A stretch of DNA of 64,000 bases from Alphaproteobacteria bacterium (GCA_017501665.1 JAFVWM010000032.1:62001-126000), one strand, 5' to 3'. Counted from the stretch's first letter, positions 15,836-25,329 are shown. Made by a program: numbers and translations. Notes: generated by a model from the sequence alone, not told the origin.

Positions 15836-17522
15836 ATTGGGTATTTATTTTTTCTTTGATAAAGATGGAATCGTTGACGATTATGTCCTTTATTTTTTAA
15901 GAAACTTCAAAAAAGTATGTTCTGAAGTATGTGTGGTTGTTAATGGAAATTTGGAACCACATAGTAAAGAGGAGTTAGAAAAGTTATCAAATAAACTTAT
16001 AATTAGAGAAAATAAAGGATTTGATAGTTGGGCTTATAAAGATGCGATTGAAGATTATGGTTATAGTAATATAAAAAAATATGGTGAATTAGTATTATGT
16101 AACTTTACCTTTTTTGGACCTATTTACCCTATAGACGAAATGTTTTCTGAAATGGATAGTAGAGATTGTGACTTTTGGGGAATACATAGATCAAGAAAAG
16201 AACCCCATGTATATATGGCTGGTGTTGAAATTTGTGAGCATATTCAATCTCATTTTATGTGTTTTAAGAAAAAGATTATTCAGAGTAAAGATTTTGTAAA
16301 TTATTGGAAATCTTTGCAACCAATTAACAATTATGAAGAAGCTGTGGCATATCATGAGCTTAAGATCACTAAATATTTTGAGAATTTAGGATATAAATCT
16401 TCAACATTTATAGATTATACTAAATATTTTAATAAAGTTGGTAATTCATCTGTATTTTGTGCTATACAACAAATTAAAGAAGATCGTTGTCCAATTTTAA
16501 AGAGAAAAGCGTTATTTATAAAAAGAGGAAAAATTGAATTTCAACAACTTGATGGTGAGAACCCATTTAATATTTTAAATTTTTTAAGAAACAATACTGA
16601 ATACCCCTATGAATGTATAAAAGAAAATATATATAGATGTTTTGCTAGTGAAAATCGTAATTTTTTTAATATACTGAAAAAAATGTATTTTTATACATTA
16701 TTACTTTTTGTCTTCAAAAGAAAAAAAAGAACTAAGATAAAGAAAAAGATAAATAATCTCGTTATATTCAATAATTCATCAATACTAACATTTATTAATA
16801 AAAAATGTAAAAGTTTTATTCACTTATTTTATAAGGTAAAATACAAAAACAACATCAAAGTTAAGCGTTTTTTATTTTTTAGTTATAAGTGTTCGTCCAA
16901 ACACCTAATATATAAAAATGGTAACTCATGTATTATTTATAAAGATAACGGACAAAAAATCATTAATCCCCCAAAAATAAAAGGACTAAATGTCAATTTC
17001 AGTGGGAAAAATAACATCCTTAAAATATATGAACCTTGTAATTTCATAAATAATAATACGATTAATTTATTTGGAGATAACTGTGAATGTGTATTGAAAA
17101 AATGTCAACTTTCCATGGTTGATTTAAATTTACAACATTCTGCGTATTGTCATATTGATGAGGGATCTACAGTTTGTGGGTATATTCATTTGGCTAATGA
17201 AAAGAATTTATCGTTATCTATAGGTAAAGACTGTATGTTTTCAGGAGAAGCCGCCATTTGGTGTACAGATGGTCATATTATAAAAGATAAAATTACAAAT
17301 AAGATTATAAACAGAACAAAACAAGGTGTTGTTATTGGTGATCATTGTTGGATAGGTCATCGTGTTACTATACTAAAAAATACAACATTAAGTAACGATA
17401 CAATTGTTGGTGCTTATTCTTTAGTATCCGGAACCTTTAATGAAAAAAATATAATTATAGCGGGAAATCCAGCTAAAAAAATTAAGGAGAATATATTATG
17501 GTCGAGAAATCCTTTAGATTAG
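15828..17522 (+). CDS. RgpF-like domain fused to a left-handed beta-helix acyltransferase
   Basis: 564 residues in two parts. Residues about 1-260 are RgpF-like (IYFFFDKDGIVDDYV, ENKGFDSWAYKDAI, LVLCNFTFFGPIYP, CDFWGIHRS). A lysine-rich linker (about 275-350) follows. Residues about 365-564 are a hexapeptide-type acyltransferase with CTDGHII, GDHCWIGHRVTILK and AGNPAKKI. One protein may thus transfer a sugar and acylate it, probably with acetyl groups. The second half is a close relative of the separate protein at 20233. It overlaps the next gene by 25 bp. Confidence 0.75.
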   Translation: MNRLGIYFFFDKDGIVDDYVLYFLRNFKKVCSEVCVVVNGNLEPHSKEELEKLSNKLIIRENKGFDSWAYKDAIEDYGYSNIKKYGELVLCNFTFFGPIYPIDEMFSEMDSRDCDFWGIHRSRKEPHVYMAGVEICEHIQSHFMCFKKKIIQSKDFVNYWKSLQPINNYEEAVAYHELKITKYFENLGYKSSTFIDYTKYFNKVGNSSVFCAIQQIKEDRCPILKRKALFIKRGKIEFQQLDGENPFNILNFLRNNTEYPYECIKENIYRCFASENRNFFNILKKMYFYTLLLFVFKRKKRTKIKKKINNLVIFNNSSILTFINKKCKSFIHLFYKVKYKNNIKVKRFLFFSYKCSSKHLIYKNGNSCIIYKDNGQKIINPPKIKGLNVNFSGKNNILKIYEPCNFINNNTINLFGDNCECVLKKCQLSMVDLNLQHSAYCHIDEGSTVCGYIHLANEKNLSLSIGKDCMFSGEAAIWCTDGHIIKDKITNKIINRTKQGVVIGDHCWIGHRVTILKNTTLSNDTIVGAYSLVSGTFNEKNIIIAGNPAKKIKENILWSRNPLD

Positions 17523-18385
17523 CAGAACAAACTAAAAGTAAAAACATATTAATCACAGGAGCTAATGGTTATATCGGGTCTCATATAGTTTCGAGGTTAT
17601 TAAGGACGCAAAACAATATTATTGCTGTTGATTTTTCTAATTCTAATATTGATAAGAATGCCCATTTTATAAAATATGATATATTAAAGAATGCTGATAA
17701 TACTAATCTCTATTATAACTTAGGTTCTCCTGATATTCTTGTGCATTTAGCTTGGAGGGATGGTTTTGAACATAATGCAGAAAGTCACATAAGAGATCTT
17801 TCCTCTCATTATCTATTTATTAAAAATATGATAGATAGTGGTTGCAAACATATAGCTATTGCTGGATCTTTTAGAGAATATGGTCCTTGTAAAGGAATGG
17901 TTTCGGAAAACCATCATTGTGTTTGCGATAACAATTATTCATTAGCAAAACAAACCTTATATCGAGCTATAAAGCTATATATAGAGAATAAATCCGTTTG
18001 TTTTCAATGGTTGCGTTTTTTTACTCCTTATGGAGATGATGAATTAAATAATTCAATATTAAGCAAAATATTACGATGGGAACACGAGGGACGATTAACA
18101 TTTCCATTTACAGATGGAACAGAATCATATGATTACATCCATATTGATGAATTATCTAAACAAGTCGTTGCTGCAATACATCAAACAGATATTGATGATT
18201 GTATAAACATATGCACAGGAAAACCAACTAGTTTAAAGGAAATTGTTGAGACATTTATAAAAGAAAAAAAATTAAAAATAAAGCCAGAATATGGAGCATT
18301 TAAAAGTAGAGCTTATGACTCAACAATTATATATGGAGATAACTTAAAAATACAAAAAATATTGGAGAATTATAATGAAAAATAG
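17498..18385 (+). CDS. NAD-dependent epimerase/dehydratase, copy 2
   Basis: 295 residues, paralogue of the 15002 protein. LITGANGYIGSHIV binds the cofactor and NNYSLAKQTLYRA supplies YxxxK. About 20 extra residues precede the Rossmann start, because the assigned start lies inside the previous gene (25 bp overlap); a later start is possible but no better ribosome binding site is seen. With the 18375 gene it repeats the epimerase plus RgpF pairing of 15002-15828. Confidence 0.8.
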   Translation: MVEKSFRLAEQTKSKNILITGANGYIGSHIVSRLLRTQNNIIAVDFSNSNIDKNAHFIKYDILKNADNTNLYYNLGSPDILVHLAWRDGFEHNAESHIRDLSSHYLFIKNMIDSGCKHIAIAGSFREYGPCKGMVSENHHCVCDNNYSLAKQTLYRAIKLYIENKSVCFQWLRFFTPYGDDELNNSILSKILRWEHEGRLTFPFTDGTESYDYIHIDELSKQVVAAIHQTDIDDCINICTGKPTSLKEIVETFIKEKKLKIKPEYGAFKSRAYDSTIIYGDNLKIQKILENYNEK

Positions 18386-20213
18386 ATTAGGAATATACTT
18401 CTTTTATGACAAGGAAGGCTTTGTGGGTGATTATGTAACATATTATTTACAACATATAAAGCCATTTTGTTCTGAGTTATGCGTTGTTGTAAATTCTCCT
18501 CTTTCTGAAGAAGGAAAAATAAAGCTTGAAAAAGTATCAGACAAATTAATTGTTCGAGAAAATGTTGGTTATGATTCTCAAGCATATAAACATGCAATGT
18601 TATCGTATGGTTATAATAAGATCAAAGAATATGATGAGTTACTACTATGTAATTTTACATGTTACGGTCCAATCTATCCTTTTGATGAAATGTTTTCTGA
18701 AATGGATAAAAGAAATTGCGATTTCTGGGGAATCGGTTGGTATCCACGAGTAAATAATAAAAAAGTGTGTAAAAAACAGACAACAGATTATGTACCAGAG
18801 CACATTATGTCTTTTTTTATGGTTATTCGTAATAAAATGTTATCTTCAGAATGTTTTGAACAATATTGGGCGAACATCAAAGTTCCCACTACATATAATG
18901 AAGCTGTAGCATTTAACGAACTTATATTTACAGACTATTTTGTAGAAAAAGGTTTTAAAGGTGATACATATATATCAAAATCAATAACAAATAAATTTTG
19001 TGAAAATATTTTTGCTTTTGCTCCTATGTATGCCTTAAAAGAACGCTGTCCTTTAGTTAAAAGAAACATTTTCAAGGCCGATTATTTTCTAATTAATGAG
19101 TTTGGACGGGGAGATCAAGCTATTAATACATTAAATTATATAAAAGAAAATACAAATTATGATATTAACATGATATATGACGATTTACTTAAAACACAAA
19201 AAGGATCTCATATTAAAAGGGTTTTACATTTGAATTATTTTTTAGATGAAAATAACCATACTGTAAATGTAAATGAATTAAAAGATAAACAAAAAACGGC
19301 CATGCTGTGTTATTGCTATTATAATGACATGCTAAATTATTGTTATAATTACGCAAAAAATTTACCAGAATGGGTTGATATTTATCTTTTTGTAGTAGAT
19401 GAAAATTTAGTAAATAATGCAAAGAAAATTTTTGGGCAACTTCCTAATAAATTTGAAGTAAGAGTAAAAGAAAATAGAGGACAATTAGCTTCAACGGTTT
19501 TGATTTCTGGTAAAGATATCTTTAAAAAATATGATTTAGTTTGTGTTACTCAAGCTAAAAAAAGTTCTCAATTACGAGATAATTTTGCTTCAGAGAATTT
19601 TTGTGATCATTGCTGGGAAGGTGTTTTAAAATCAAAATCCTATGTTTTAAATTTATTACAAACTTTTTATGATAATCCAAGAATGGGATATTCTTGTAAT
19701 TTTTTACCGCATAGTGGCGATTTTTCTACTCTATGTGGAAATGAGGTAGGAATCAACCAGAACAATATGCTTAATTTAATGAAAATGCTTGATATTAATG
19801 TACCTTTTGATGATGAACCTATTGCATCTTATGGCGAATGTTATTGGGTTAGATCGAAAGGGTTTAAAAAGGTATTAGCGTATGATTGGAAACATTCTGA
19901 TTTTCCTGAAGCTGCAAAAACACCTAAAGACGGATGTATACTAAATGCTTTAGAAAGATTAATGCCCATTTTTGTTCAGGAACAAGGATTTTACCCAGCC
20001 TGGATTATTCCAATATCGTATGCAAGTATCTATTTTGATAATATATACTATAAATATAGAAATATCTGTAAACGACCAATATATGTAAAATCATCGCCTT
20101 TTATCGCCTTTAAGAAAGTTTTCTATAAATTACTATCTTGTGTTACATTTGGAGATAGAAAAAAGAAATATAAAGAAAAGTCAAAACGATATAAGCTTTA
20201 TAGAGCAAAATAG
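18375..20213 (+). CDS. Two-domain RgpF-like glycan synthesis protein
   Basis: 612 residues. Residues about 1-270 match the N-terminal domain of the 15828 protein (IYFFYDKEGFVGDYV, ENVGYDSQAYKHAM, LLLCNFTCYGPIYP, CDFWGIG). Residues about 300-580 form a second RgpF-type unit (CYYNDMLNYCYNYAKN, KENRGQLAST, VCVTQAKKSS, GYSCNFLPHSGDFS). A basic tail ends the protein. It may make two linkages of a repeat unit. Confidence 0.7.
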   Translation: MKNRLGIYFFYDKEGFVGDYVTYYLQHIKPFCSELCVVVNSPLSEEGKIKLEKVSDKLIVRENVGYDSQAYKHAMLSYGYNKIKEYDELLLCNFTCYGPIYPFDEMFSEMDKRNCDFWGIGWYPRVNNKKVCKKQTTDYVPEHIMSFFMVIRNKMLSSECFEQYWANIKVPTTYNEAVAFNELIFTDYFVEKGFKGDTYISKSITNKFCENIFAFAPMYALKERCPLVKRNIFKADYFLINEFGRGDQAINTLNYIKENTNYDINMIYDDLLKTQKGSHIKRVLHLNYFLDENNHTVNVNELKDKQKTAMLCYCYYNDMLNYCYNYAKNLPEWVDIYLFVVDENLVNNAKKIFGQLPNKFEVRVKENRGQLASTVLISGKDIFKKYDLVCVTQAKKSSQLRDNFASENFCDHCWEGVLKSKSYVLNLLQTFYDNPRMGYSCNFLPHSGDFSTLCGNEVGINQNNMLNLMKMLDINVPFDDEPIASYGECYWVRSKGFKKVLAYDWKHSDFPEAAKTPKDGCILNALERLMPIFVQEQGFYPAWIIPISYASIYFDNIYYKYRNICKRPIYVKSSPFIAFKKVFYKLLSCVTFGDRKKKYKEKSKRYKLYRAK

Positions 20214-20232
20214 TAATTGTAAGGAAAAATAT

Positions 20233-20943
20233 ATGAAGTGGTTTAGAAAAAAAGTAAAACATTTTAAGATAGAAAATAGTGGTACCAATAACACTTTTTG
20301 TTCTATATACAAACCGACATTTAAGGATAAACTAATCTTTAATGGAAATAATAATGAAGTAAAACTAGGAAGTAGTTTATGTGAGCATTCTTTTTTTATT
20401 TCTATAGAGGGAAATAATAACAAAATTATAATAGGTGATAAATTAAAATGTTTAGGTCAATATTATATTAATATTGTAGGAAATGATAATTCAATAATTA
20501 TTGATGATGATTTACAAATACTTCAAAACTTAAAAATATGGAATTCGCTTAACTGCCAAGGTGGAAAAATAAGAATTGGAAAAAATGTCTCCTTTTATGA
20601 TAGTGAAATCCACTTATATGATGATAAGTCTTCAATCTCTATAGGAGATGAGTGTATTTTTGCATATAATGCGGTCATACATGCGGCTGATGGTCATGCT
20701 ATTTTTCAAAATAATAAATTAATAAATCAAGCTAAAAAATGTGTTATTGGAAAACATTGTTGGATCGGAAGAAATGTTTTAATCCTAAAAAACACTGTGA
20801 TACCTAATGGGTGTATAGTTGCAGCTAACACGACAATTTGTAAGAAATATAATCAAGAAAATACTATTATTACAAATAATGGTATTGTAAAAACAGATAT
20901 TCATTGGGATAGGAAATCAGTAAATGAGGTATTAAATGAATAA
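20233..20943 (+). CDS. Left-handed beta-helix acyltransferase
   Basis: 236 residues. Start at 20233, with AAGGA upstream. Asparagine-rich short repeats (about 25-110) lead into typical hexapeptide turns; HAADGHAIF supplies the likely active-site His and GKHCWIGRNVLILK is the conserved turn. It is similar to the C-terminal half of the 15828 protein. It probably O-acetylates the polysaccharide or its precursor. It overlaps the next gene by 8 bp. Confidence 0.8.
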   Translation: MKWFRKKVKHFKIENSGTNNTFCSIYKPTFKDKLIFNGNNNEVKLGSSLCEHSFFISIEGNNNKIIIGDKLKCLGQYYINIVGNDNSIIIDDDLQILQNLKIWNSLNCQGGKIRIGKNVSFYDSEIHLYDDKSSISIGDECIFAYNAVIHAADGHAIFQNNKLINQAKKCVIGKHCWIGRNVLILKNTVIPNGCIVAANTTICKKYNQENTIITNNGIVKTDIHWDRKSVNEVLNE

Positions 20944-21601
20944 TAAAATCAAAAAAACAATTAGAAAAATTAAACATATTTTCTATAAAGAAAAGATTAT
21001 AAATAATGAAATAATTACACGAATATTATTCTTTAAATTTAAAAAAAATAGAAGAATTATACTGTTAAATCCTGATTTAAAATACTGTGGAAAGCATAGT
21101 TATTATGCTGATAATCTTGTTGTGGTTAATAAAGAAGAGACCAAAATTGGAAGTTTTGTAAGTATTGGTAAAAATGTGCAATTAGGGCATGGAGAACATC
21201 CTCTTAATTTTTTATCAACATCTCCTTACTTTTACTATGATGAACTTGGATTTAAATTACCTAATATGCCTACACACAACGAATATTGGAGATATAACGG
21301 TATAACAATCGAAAATGATGTATGGATCGGAGATAATGTTTTTATAAAAAATGGAATAACCGTAGGAACTGGAGCTGTTATTGGGGCTGGATCTGTTGTA
21401 ACAAAAAATGTACCGGAATATTCTATTGTTGCAGGTAATCCTGCAAAAATTATTCGCTATCGATTTGATGAAAAAACAATCAATATATTATTAGAATCAA
21501 AGTGGTGGTTGTGGGATGATGATCTTATCAAACAAATTCCCTATGATGATATAAGTAAAACAATTGACTTTTTAATAAGCCACAAAAGTTCTAAAAAGTA
21601 G
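20936..21601 (+). CDS. CatB-like hexapeptide acetyltransferase
   Basis: 221 residues. It has the CatB/xenobiotic acyltransferase pattern: IGSFVSIGKNVQLGHGEHPLNF with the likely catalytic His, NDVWIGDNVFIKNG, and AGNPAKIIRYRF. It probably acetylates a sugar. It is the last gene of the polysaccharide series, with no gene for the next 700 bp. Confidence 0.85.
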   Translation: MNNKIKKTIRKIKHIFYKEKIINNEIITRILFFKFKKNRRIILLNPDLKYCGKHSYYADNLVVVNKEETKIGSFVSIGKNVQLGHGEHPLNFLSTSPYFYYDELGFKLPNMPTHNEYWRYNGITIENDVWIGDNVFIKNGITVGTGAVIGAGSVVTKNVPEYSIVAGNPAKIIRYRFDEKTINILLESKWWLWDDDLIKQIPYDDISKTIDFLISHKSSKK

Positions 21602-21922
21602 AAAAATATTTTCTATAAACATTAAAAATATGGATCAATATTTATAGGGTATATTTTAATGTGGCTACAAAATCAAAAAATAAAATCATTAAAAATCAAT
21701 ATGTTTTAATGAGATATGTAGTTAGCTATAATCTTTTTTGATGATAAGTAAGGTAATTTGATTAGATATGGAAAATATAAACCACATTAAAATATTTTAT
21801 AAAACAATAAAAAAAAGCTTGTAATTTGTAGGCATTTGCAGTATATCTTAATTAAGATTCGAGATTGATGATAAAGGGACATAGGGTTCCAGGTTTAATA
21901 GTCGTCAGCTCGACCAACAAAT

Positions 21923-21951
21923 AAATCCTACCCTTGTGGTAGGATTTTTTT
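21923..21951 (+). terminator. Rho-independent terminator after the polysaccharide locus
   Basis: AAATCCTACC (21923-21932) and GGTAGGATTT (21938-21947) form a perfect 10-bp stem with a 5-nt loop, followed by a T-run. Confidence 0.85.
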
Positions 21952-22105
21952 GTTGAACAACGAGAGTTGTGGGCTCGAACCAGCGAGGAAGCTGTTTGAC
22001 AACAAGCGAAAGCCGAGCGGAAGCGCGGCGGTGAGCTATAGCGAATGAGTGCAGGTGCAACTTGAACGTAGTGAAAGTAGTCCAGTCATTCCGACCACAT
22101 CAGAC

Positions 22106-22163
22106 AGCTAGGATTTTTTAAGAGCAAATTAAACGGCTTGATCAAGGAAATCCTAGCTTTTTT
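22106..22163 (+). terminator. Hairpin with T-run
   Basis: AGCTAGGATTT (22106-22116) and AAATCCTAGCT (22148-22158) are exact complements around a 31-nt loop, followed by T residues. The stem shares AAATCCTA with the terminator 150 bp upstream. Confidence 0.55.
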
Positions 22164-22300
22164 GTTATCTAAGACACAGTTCGAAACTAAAATCCTTAAA
22201 AACTGATTTTCAACAAGAGGTTTCGAACTTCCTTATCTCATTTATATTTGATTTTGTCATGGTTTTATTAAGAAAGGAATAACTTATAGTTACCCAAGTA

Positions 22301-23401
22301 CTATAAACTTAAACCAAGACTTAAGGAAATAACGGCTTCAGGTTTACTGTCTTCCTTAAAACTTTGATTCAGATAAACCTGCAAATCAGGTCTAAGGGAC
22401 AGGTTGTCATTTATTTTATAATCATAATACGTTTCGATTATATGCTCATATTTATCATAAACATCGTCTTCTGTAGCGTCTTCATTTACTCGGTTAATCG
22501 AATATGCCAATCCTAATTGATCGTTTTGTGAACGATTAAACGGGTTATCAAACAAAACACCGAAAGAATACGACTTGCTTATAACGGGATAGTCGCTGCT
22601 TGCCCCGTTAATCCTTAAAAACAAACTATGTTTATCACTAATATCTTGTGCTAAATATAATGACCAACCTTGACTTTGAAATGCGGCATTTTCGACCTTT
22701 GGCTTGTCATATAACAACAAACTATATGAGGCTTGATATTTATCATAGAATTTTGGCGTATAATTTATTGAAGCAAAAGACGAAAACTTACTTAAGTCTT
22801 TAACATGTACGCCGTTAGCCAAAGGATTAGATGCGTCAATTGCGCCCAAACTTAATATAATATCTTTATCTAAATTAAATTGGGAAAAGCCACCTATTCC
22901 GGCAGTCGGGTAAGTAAACGTCGTGTTTTGAGCCAATGCGGAATTTAGAAAATAATAACGTTGCAAATCGCTGGCAATGGGGCTGTCAAATTTTGATATA
23001 GGAATTTGTCCCAAACCCAAAGTCATCATATTATCCGGCAAAGTATAAGACAAATATAACTCATATAGCTCGTTATAATCCGTATCATAGCTGTTAAATA
23101 AAGTGGCAATTCCTTGTTGTGTGGCCACATCAACGGGGATTTTGTTATTAAACCTTACGATGTTCATGGAAAAGTCCAGCGCTGTTTTTCCTAAGCTGTT
23201 ATCAGAAATAATTTTCCTGACATACGGTGTCACAAATACTCGAGATACATCTTGCGACTTTATACTTTGCAATGTATATGTACCATCAACTCCGAATTTT
23301 ACATTATATTTATTTTCAATGTCTTCCTTAAAACCATCTGATGCATTTGCATGATTTACACAAAGCAGTAGCATAAGGCTAAAAAGTAATCTTTTTACCA
23401 T
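22301..23401 (-). CDS. OprB-like carbohydrate-selective outer membrane porin
   Basis: 366 residues. The signal peptide is MVKRLLFSLMLLLCVNHANA. The mature part alternates polar and hydrophobic residues as in a beta-barrel and ends in SLSLGLSL. Blocks such as GLGQIPISKFDSP and FDNPFNRSQNDQLGLAYS fit the OprB porin family, which lets sugars and other small solutes through the outer membrane. It is next to NAD-precursor uptake genes; a joint role is possible but is only inferred. Confidence 0.7.
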   Translation of the reverse strand: MVKRLLFSLMLLLCVNHANASDGFKEDIENKYNVKFGVDGTYTLQSIKSQDVSRVFVTPYVRKIISDNSLGKTALDFSMNIVRFNNKIPVDVATQQGIATLFNSYDTDYNELYELYLSYTLPDNMMTLGLGQIPISKFDSPIASDLQRYYFLNSALAQNTTFTYPTAGIGGFSQFNLDKDIILSLGAIDASNPLANGVHVKDLSKFSSFASINYTPKFYDKYQASYSLLLYDKPKVENAAFQSQGWSLYLAQDISDKHSLFLRINGASSDYPVISKSYSFGVLFDNPFNRSQNDQLGLAYSINRVNEDATEDDVYDKYEHIIETYYDYKINDNLSLRPDLQVYLNQSFKEDSKPEAVISLSLGLSL

Positions 23402-23436
23402 TTGAATTGTCCTTTTTAATTAAAATAAGTGTCAAA

Positions 23437-24258
23437 CTAAATGTCTAATTTGTTTAAGTGATAATCGACGAGTTCTCCACCGTAGCAGACGACGTTGGAT
23501 ATGCCGTAAGACAGCTTTTTAATGTAAAAGGTTATCGGAACACCTTTATATATCCACTCTATTCGATCAAAAAACTCATTATCCTGATGTACCACATCAG
23601 CGTGCTTACACATAAATTCAATTACATTTTGTGAATCTGATTTGGTTAGGGCGTTTTCAATAATCCATTTAGAATGCGGATTATCAATTTTGCCGTTAAG
23701 CGTGTTTAGATTAAGAGTCTTAAGGCTTACGGTTTTGATGTTTGGATAGGTATCTATATATTTTTTTATTTCGGATAAATATTCATCAAAACTTTTGTTT
23801 TTCATCATTACATAGTTTAGTCTGACATTTGCTTTAATAAACAATGGCGAATTTATATAATCCTGATTATAGCCCAAAGTTGCCATATCCTTGGCGCTGT
23901 CAAAATCAACTCGAGTTATTTCGACTATAAAATCATCTTTTATTAAATCGAGCTTTTCTTTTTCAAAAAATATATTGCCGGACGACTGAAAGCGCTTTTC
24001 ATCAAAAATATTTACTTCACGAGTAGCTTTAACCACCTTGTCTATCGTATCGATGCTATGAAGTGATGGTTCGCCGTTACCGCAAAAAATAAAATACCTG
24101 AAACTTATGTCCTTTTCTTTCAGATAGCTTAATTTGTTTTCCAGTTCATCAACTTTGTCGTCAACAGCAGGCCACTTGGTTATTTTGGCAGTACAATACG
24201 GACAATTTTTGTTACACTTAAATGATGATAAAATCAGCTCAAATTCCTTATATTTCAT
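23437..24258 (-). CDS. Radical SAM family protein of unknown function
   Basis: 273 residues. Cys15, Cys19 and Cys22 in CNKNCPYC form the CX3CX2C cluster motif that binds the 4Fe-4S cluster, and FCGNGEPSLH resembles the SAM-binding glycine motif. No C-terminal cluster-binding domain is evident. It is the last gene of the cofE-like/DUF5662/pnuC/deoxyribosyltransferase series, 1 bp after the previous gene. The substrate is unknown; the neighbours suggest a nucleoside or pyridine-nucleotide-related one. Confidence 0.7.
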   Translation of the reverse strand: MKYKEFELILSSFKCNKNCPYCTAKITKWPAVDDKVDELENKLSYLKEKDISFRYFIFCGNGEPSLHSIDTIDKVVKATREVNIFDEKRFQSSGNIFFEKEKLDLIKDDFIVEITRVDFDSAKDMATLGYNQDYINSPLFIKANVRLNYVMMKNKSFDEYLSEIKKYIDTYPNIKTVSLKTLNLNTLNGKIDNPHSKWIIENALTKSDSQNVIEFMCKHADVVHQDNEFFDRIEWIYKGVPITFYIKKLSYGISNVVCYGGELVDYHLNKLDI

Positions 24259-24259
24259 T

Positions 24260-24772
24260 TTATATTACCTCTTCTATTGTTTGATTGATTAATGATACGA
24301 TTTCAGAATAATTTTGATATTTGCAAACAATTATATTTTTGCTACGTTTTAGAGCATCGGCAATAGCAAACCAATATTCAGATTTTATTGAATAAATGGT
24401 TTCTTCCTCTTGGTATAGAAGAACTATTTGCTTGCCTAAATTTATTGCCCAACCCAATTCAACGACAGAACCGACAGAAAAATTTTCGCCAAAAACAACA
24501 ACAAAAATATCACTTTGCTGAATAGCTTTATATTCGGCATTTTGCACCTCATTGCAATCAGTTGAGGTAAAATCACCATTTGAGGCTTGCTCGCAATAAA
24601 ACGGTCCTACATATTGAAATTTATTGTTCACAACAAGATTATTTTGAAAATGAGTCAGTAGTTTTGAGTCTCCTAACAATTGTGAACGAAAATCGCCTCT
24701 CAAAGATTTTTCCAATGAGATTTCCGGCTTTTTGATTTTGTTAAACTTGCCGGCAAAATATATTTTTTTCAT
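24260..24772 (-). CDS. Nucleoside 2-deoxyribosyltransferase-like protein
   Basis: 170 residues. It starts KKIYFAGKF and has GPFYCE, a D-F-T-S-T-D-C block, SDIFVVVFGE and the key FSVGSVVELGWAI, in which the Glu matches the nucleophile of 2-deoxyribosyltransferases. Such enzymes swap bases on nucleosides or hydrolyse the glycosidic bond. It overlaps pnuC by 32 bp, so the two are translated together. A role in nucleoside or nicotinamide riboside processing is inferred. Confidence 0.7.
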   Translation of the reverse strand: MKKIYFAGKFNKIKKPEISLEKSLRGDFRSQLLGDSKLLTHFQNNLVVNNKFQYVGPFYCEQASNGDFTSTDCNEVQNAEYKAIQQSDIFVVVFGENFSVGSVVELGWAINLGKQIVLLYQEEETIYSIKSEYWFAIADALKRSKNIIVCKYQNYSEIVSLINQTIEEVI

Positions 24773-25325
24773 TTTTATATCCTTTCATAATTTTTAGCCA
24801 ATTAAAAAATGAAGCTACAGCCATAGCTGTCCAAACAATGTTTAGACCCATCAAATAAACTGCCTGATTTTCCAAAAGGCCATATTGAACGACATAACAA
24901 ATATCGTTTACAAACCAAATTATCCATGTATCCAGTTTTTTTCTGACCATATAATAAGTAGCAATAAAAGATGATACGCTGGTAAAAGAATCGATAAGCG
25001 GGAGCGGATCTTGTGTTTTACTTAACAAAATAAACATTATTATTGTGCCAAAAACAATAATTGAGCTATATACTAACCTTTCTTTGCTTGAACAAGCGCT
25101 TATTAGTGCAATATCTTCGTTTTTCCATAAAAACCAACCTATTATGCCAAAAACAAAATAAATACTATTGCTTAAGACATCGCCATAAAGTTTGTTCAGG
25201 TATGAAAAAATTAATAAACAAATGATTTGAGCAATATAAAATATCCAATTGCTCCGTTTGTTTAAGAGCACAAGTATTCCTTGCAACAATCCGAAGATTG
25301 TTGCCCCTATTTCAAGACTTATCAT
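24741..25325 (-). CDS. pnuC: PnuC-like nicotinamide riboside transporter
   Basis: 194 residues with about seven hydrophobic segments. It has the PnuC layout and aromatic-rich motifs such as GWFLWKN near 65 and TWIIWFVNDICYVVQYG near 132. PnuC proteins import nicotinamide riboside by facilitated diffusion, driven by phosphorylation inside the cell. No NadR-type kinase is seen in this window. The leader RNA in front of the operon supports an NAD-related role. Confidence 0.8.
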   Translation of the reverse strand: MISLEIGATIFGLLQGILVLLNKRSNWIFYIAQIICLLIFSYLNKLYGDVLSNSIYFVFGIIGWFLWKNEDIALISACSSKERLVYSSIIVFGTIIMFILLSKTQDPLPLIDSFTSVSSFIATYYMVRKKLDTWIIWFVNDICYVVQYGLLENQAVYLMGLNIVWTAMAVASFFNWLKIMKGYKNEKNIFCRQV

Positions 25326-25329
25326 AATT

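Larger units (their letters stand above)
21602..22300. other. Intergenic region with terminators and a GC-richer block
   Basis: No convincing gene is seen. The first 250 bp are very AT-rich. Then follows a terminator (21923-21950), a GC-richer block (about 21960-22105) without codon-like sequence, and a second hairpin with T-run (22106-22163). The block contains short stretches such as TCGAACC and CATTCCGACCA that look like tRNA ends, but no complete cloverleaf could be folded on either strand. Confidence 0.5.

Noticed and set aside
21841..22105. tRNA gene or tmRNA
   Set aside because: Short stretches resemble tRNA 3' ends, but neither strand gives an acceptor stem with matching 5' part or an anticodon arm.
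21921..22110. Small protein gene across the GC-richer block
   Set aside because: Frames are interrupted, have no ribosome binding site and run through a terminator hairpin.
22301..23401. Plus-strand frame opposite the porin gene (23103-23354)
   Set aside because: Shadow of the porin gene; it has no ribosome binding site and no protein-like pattern.
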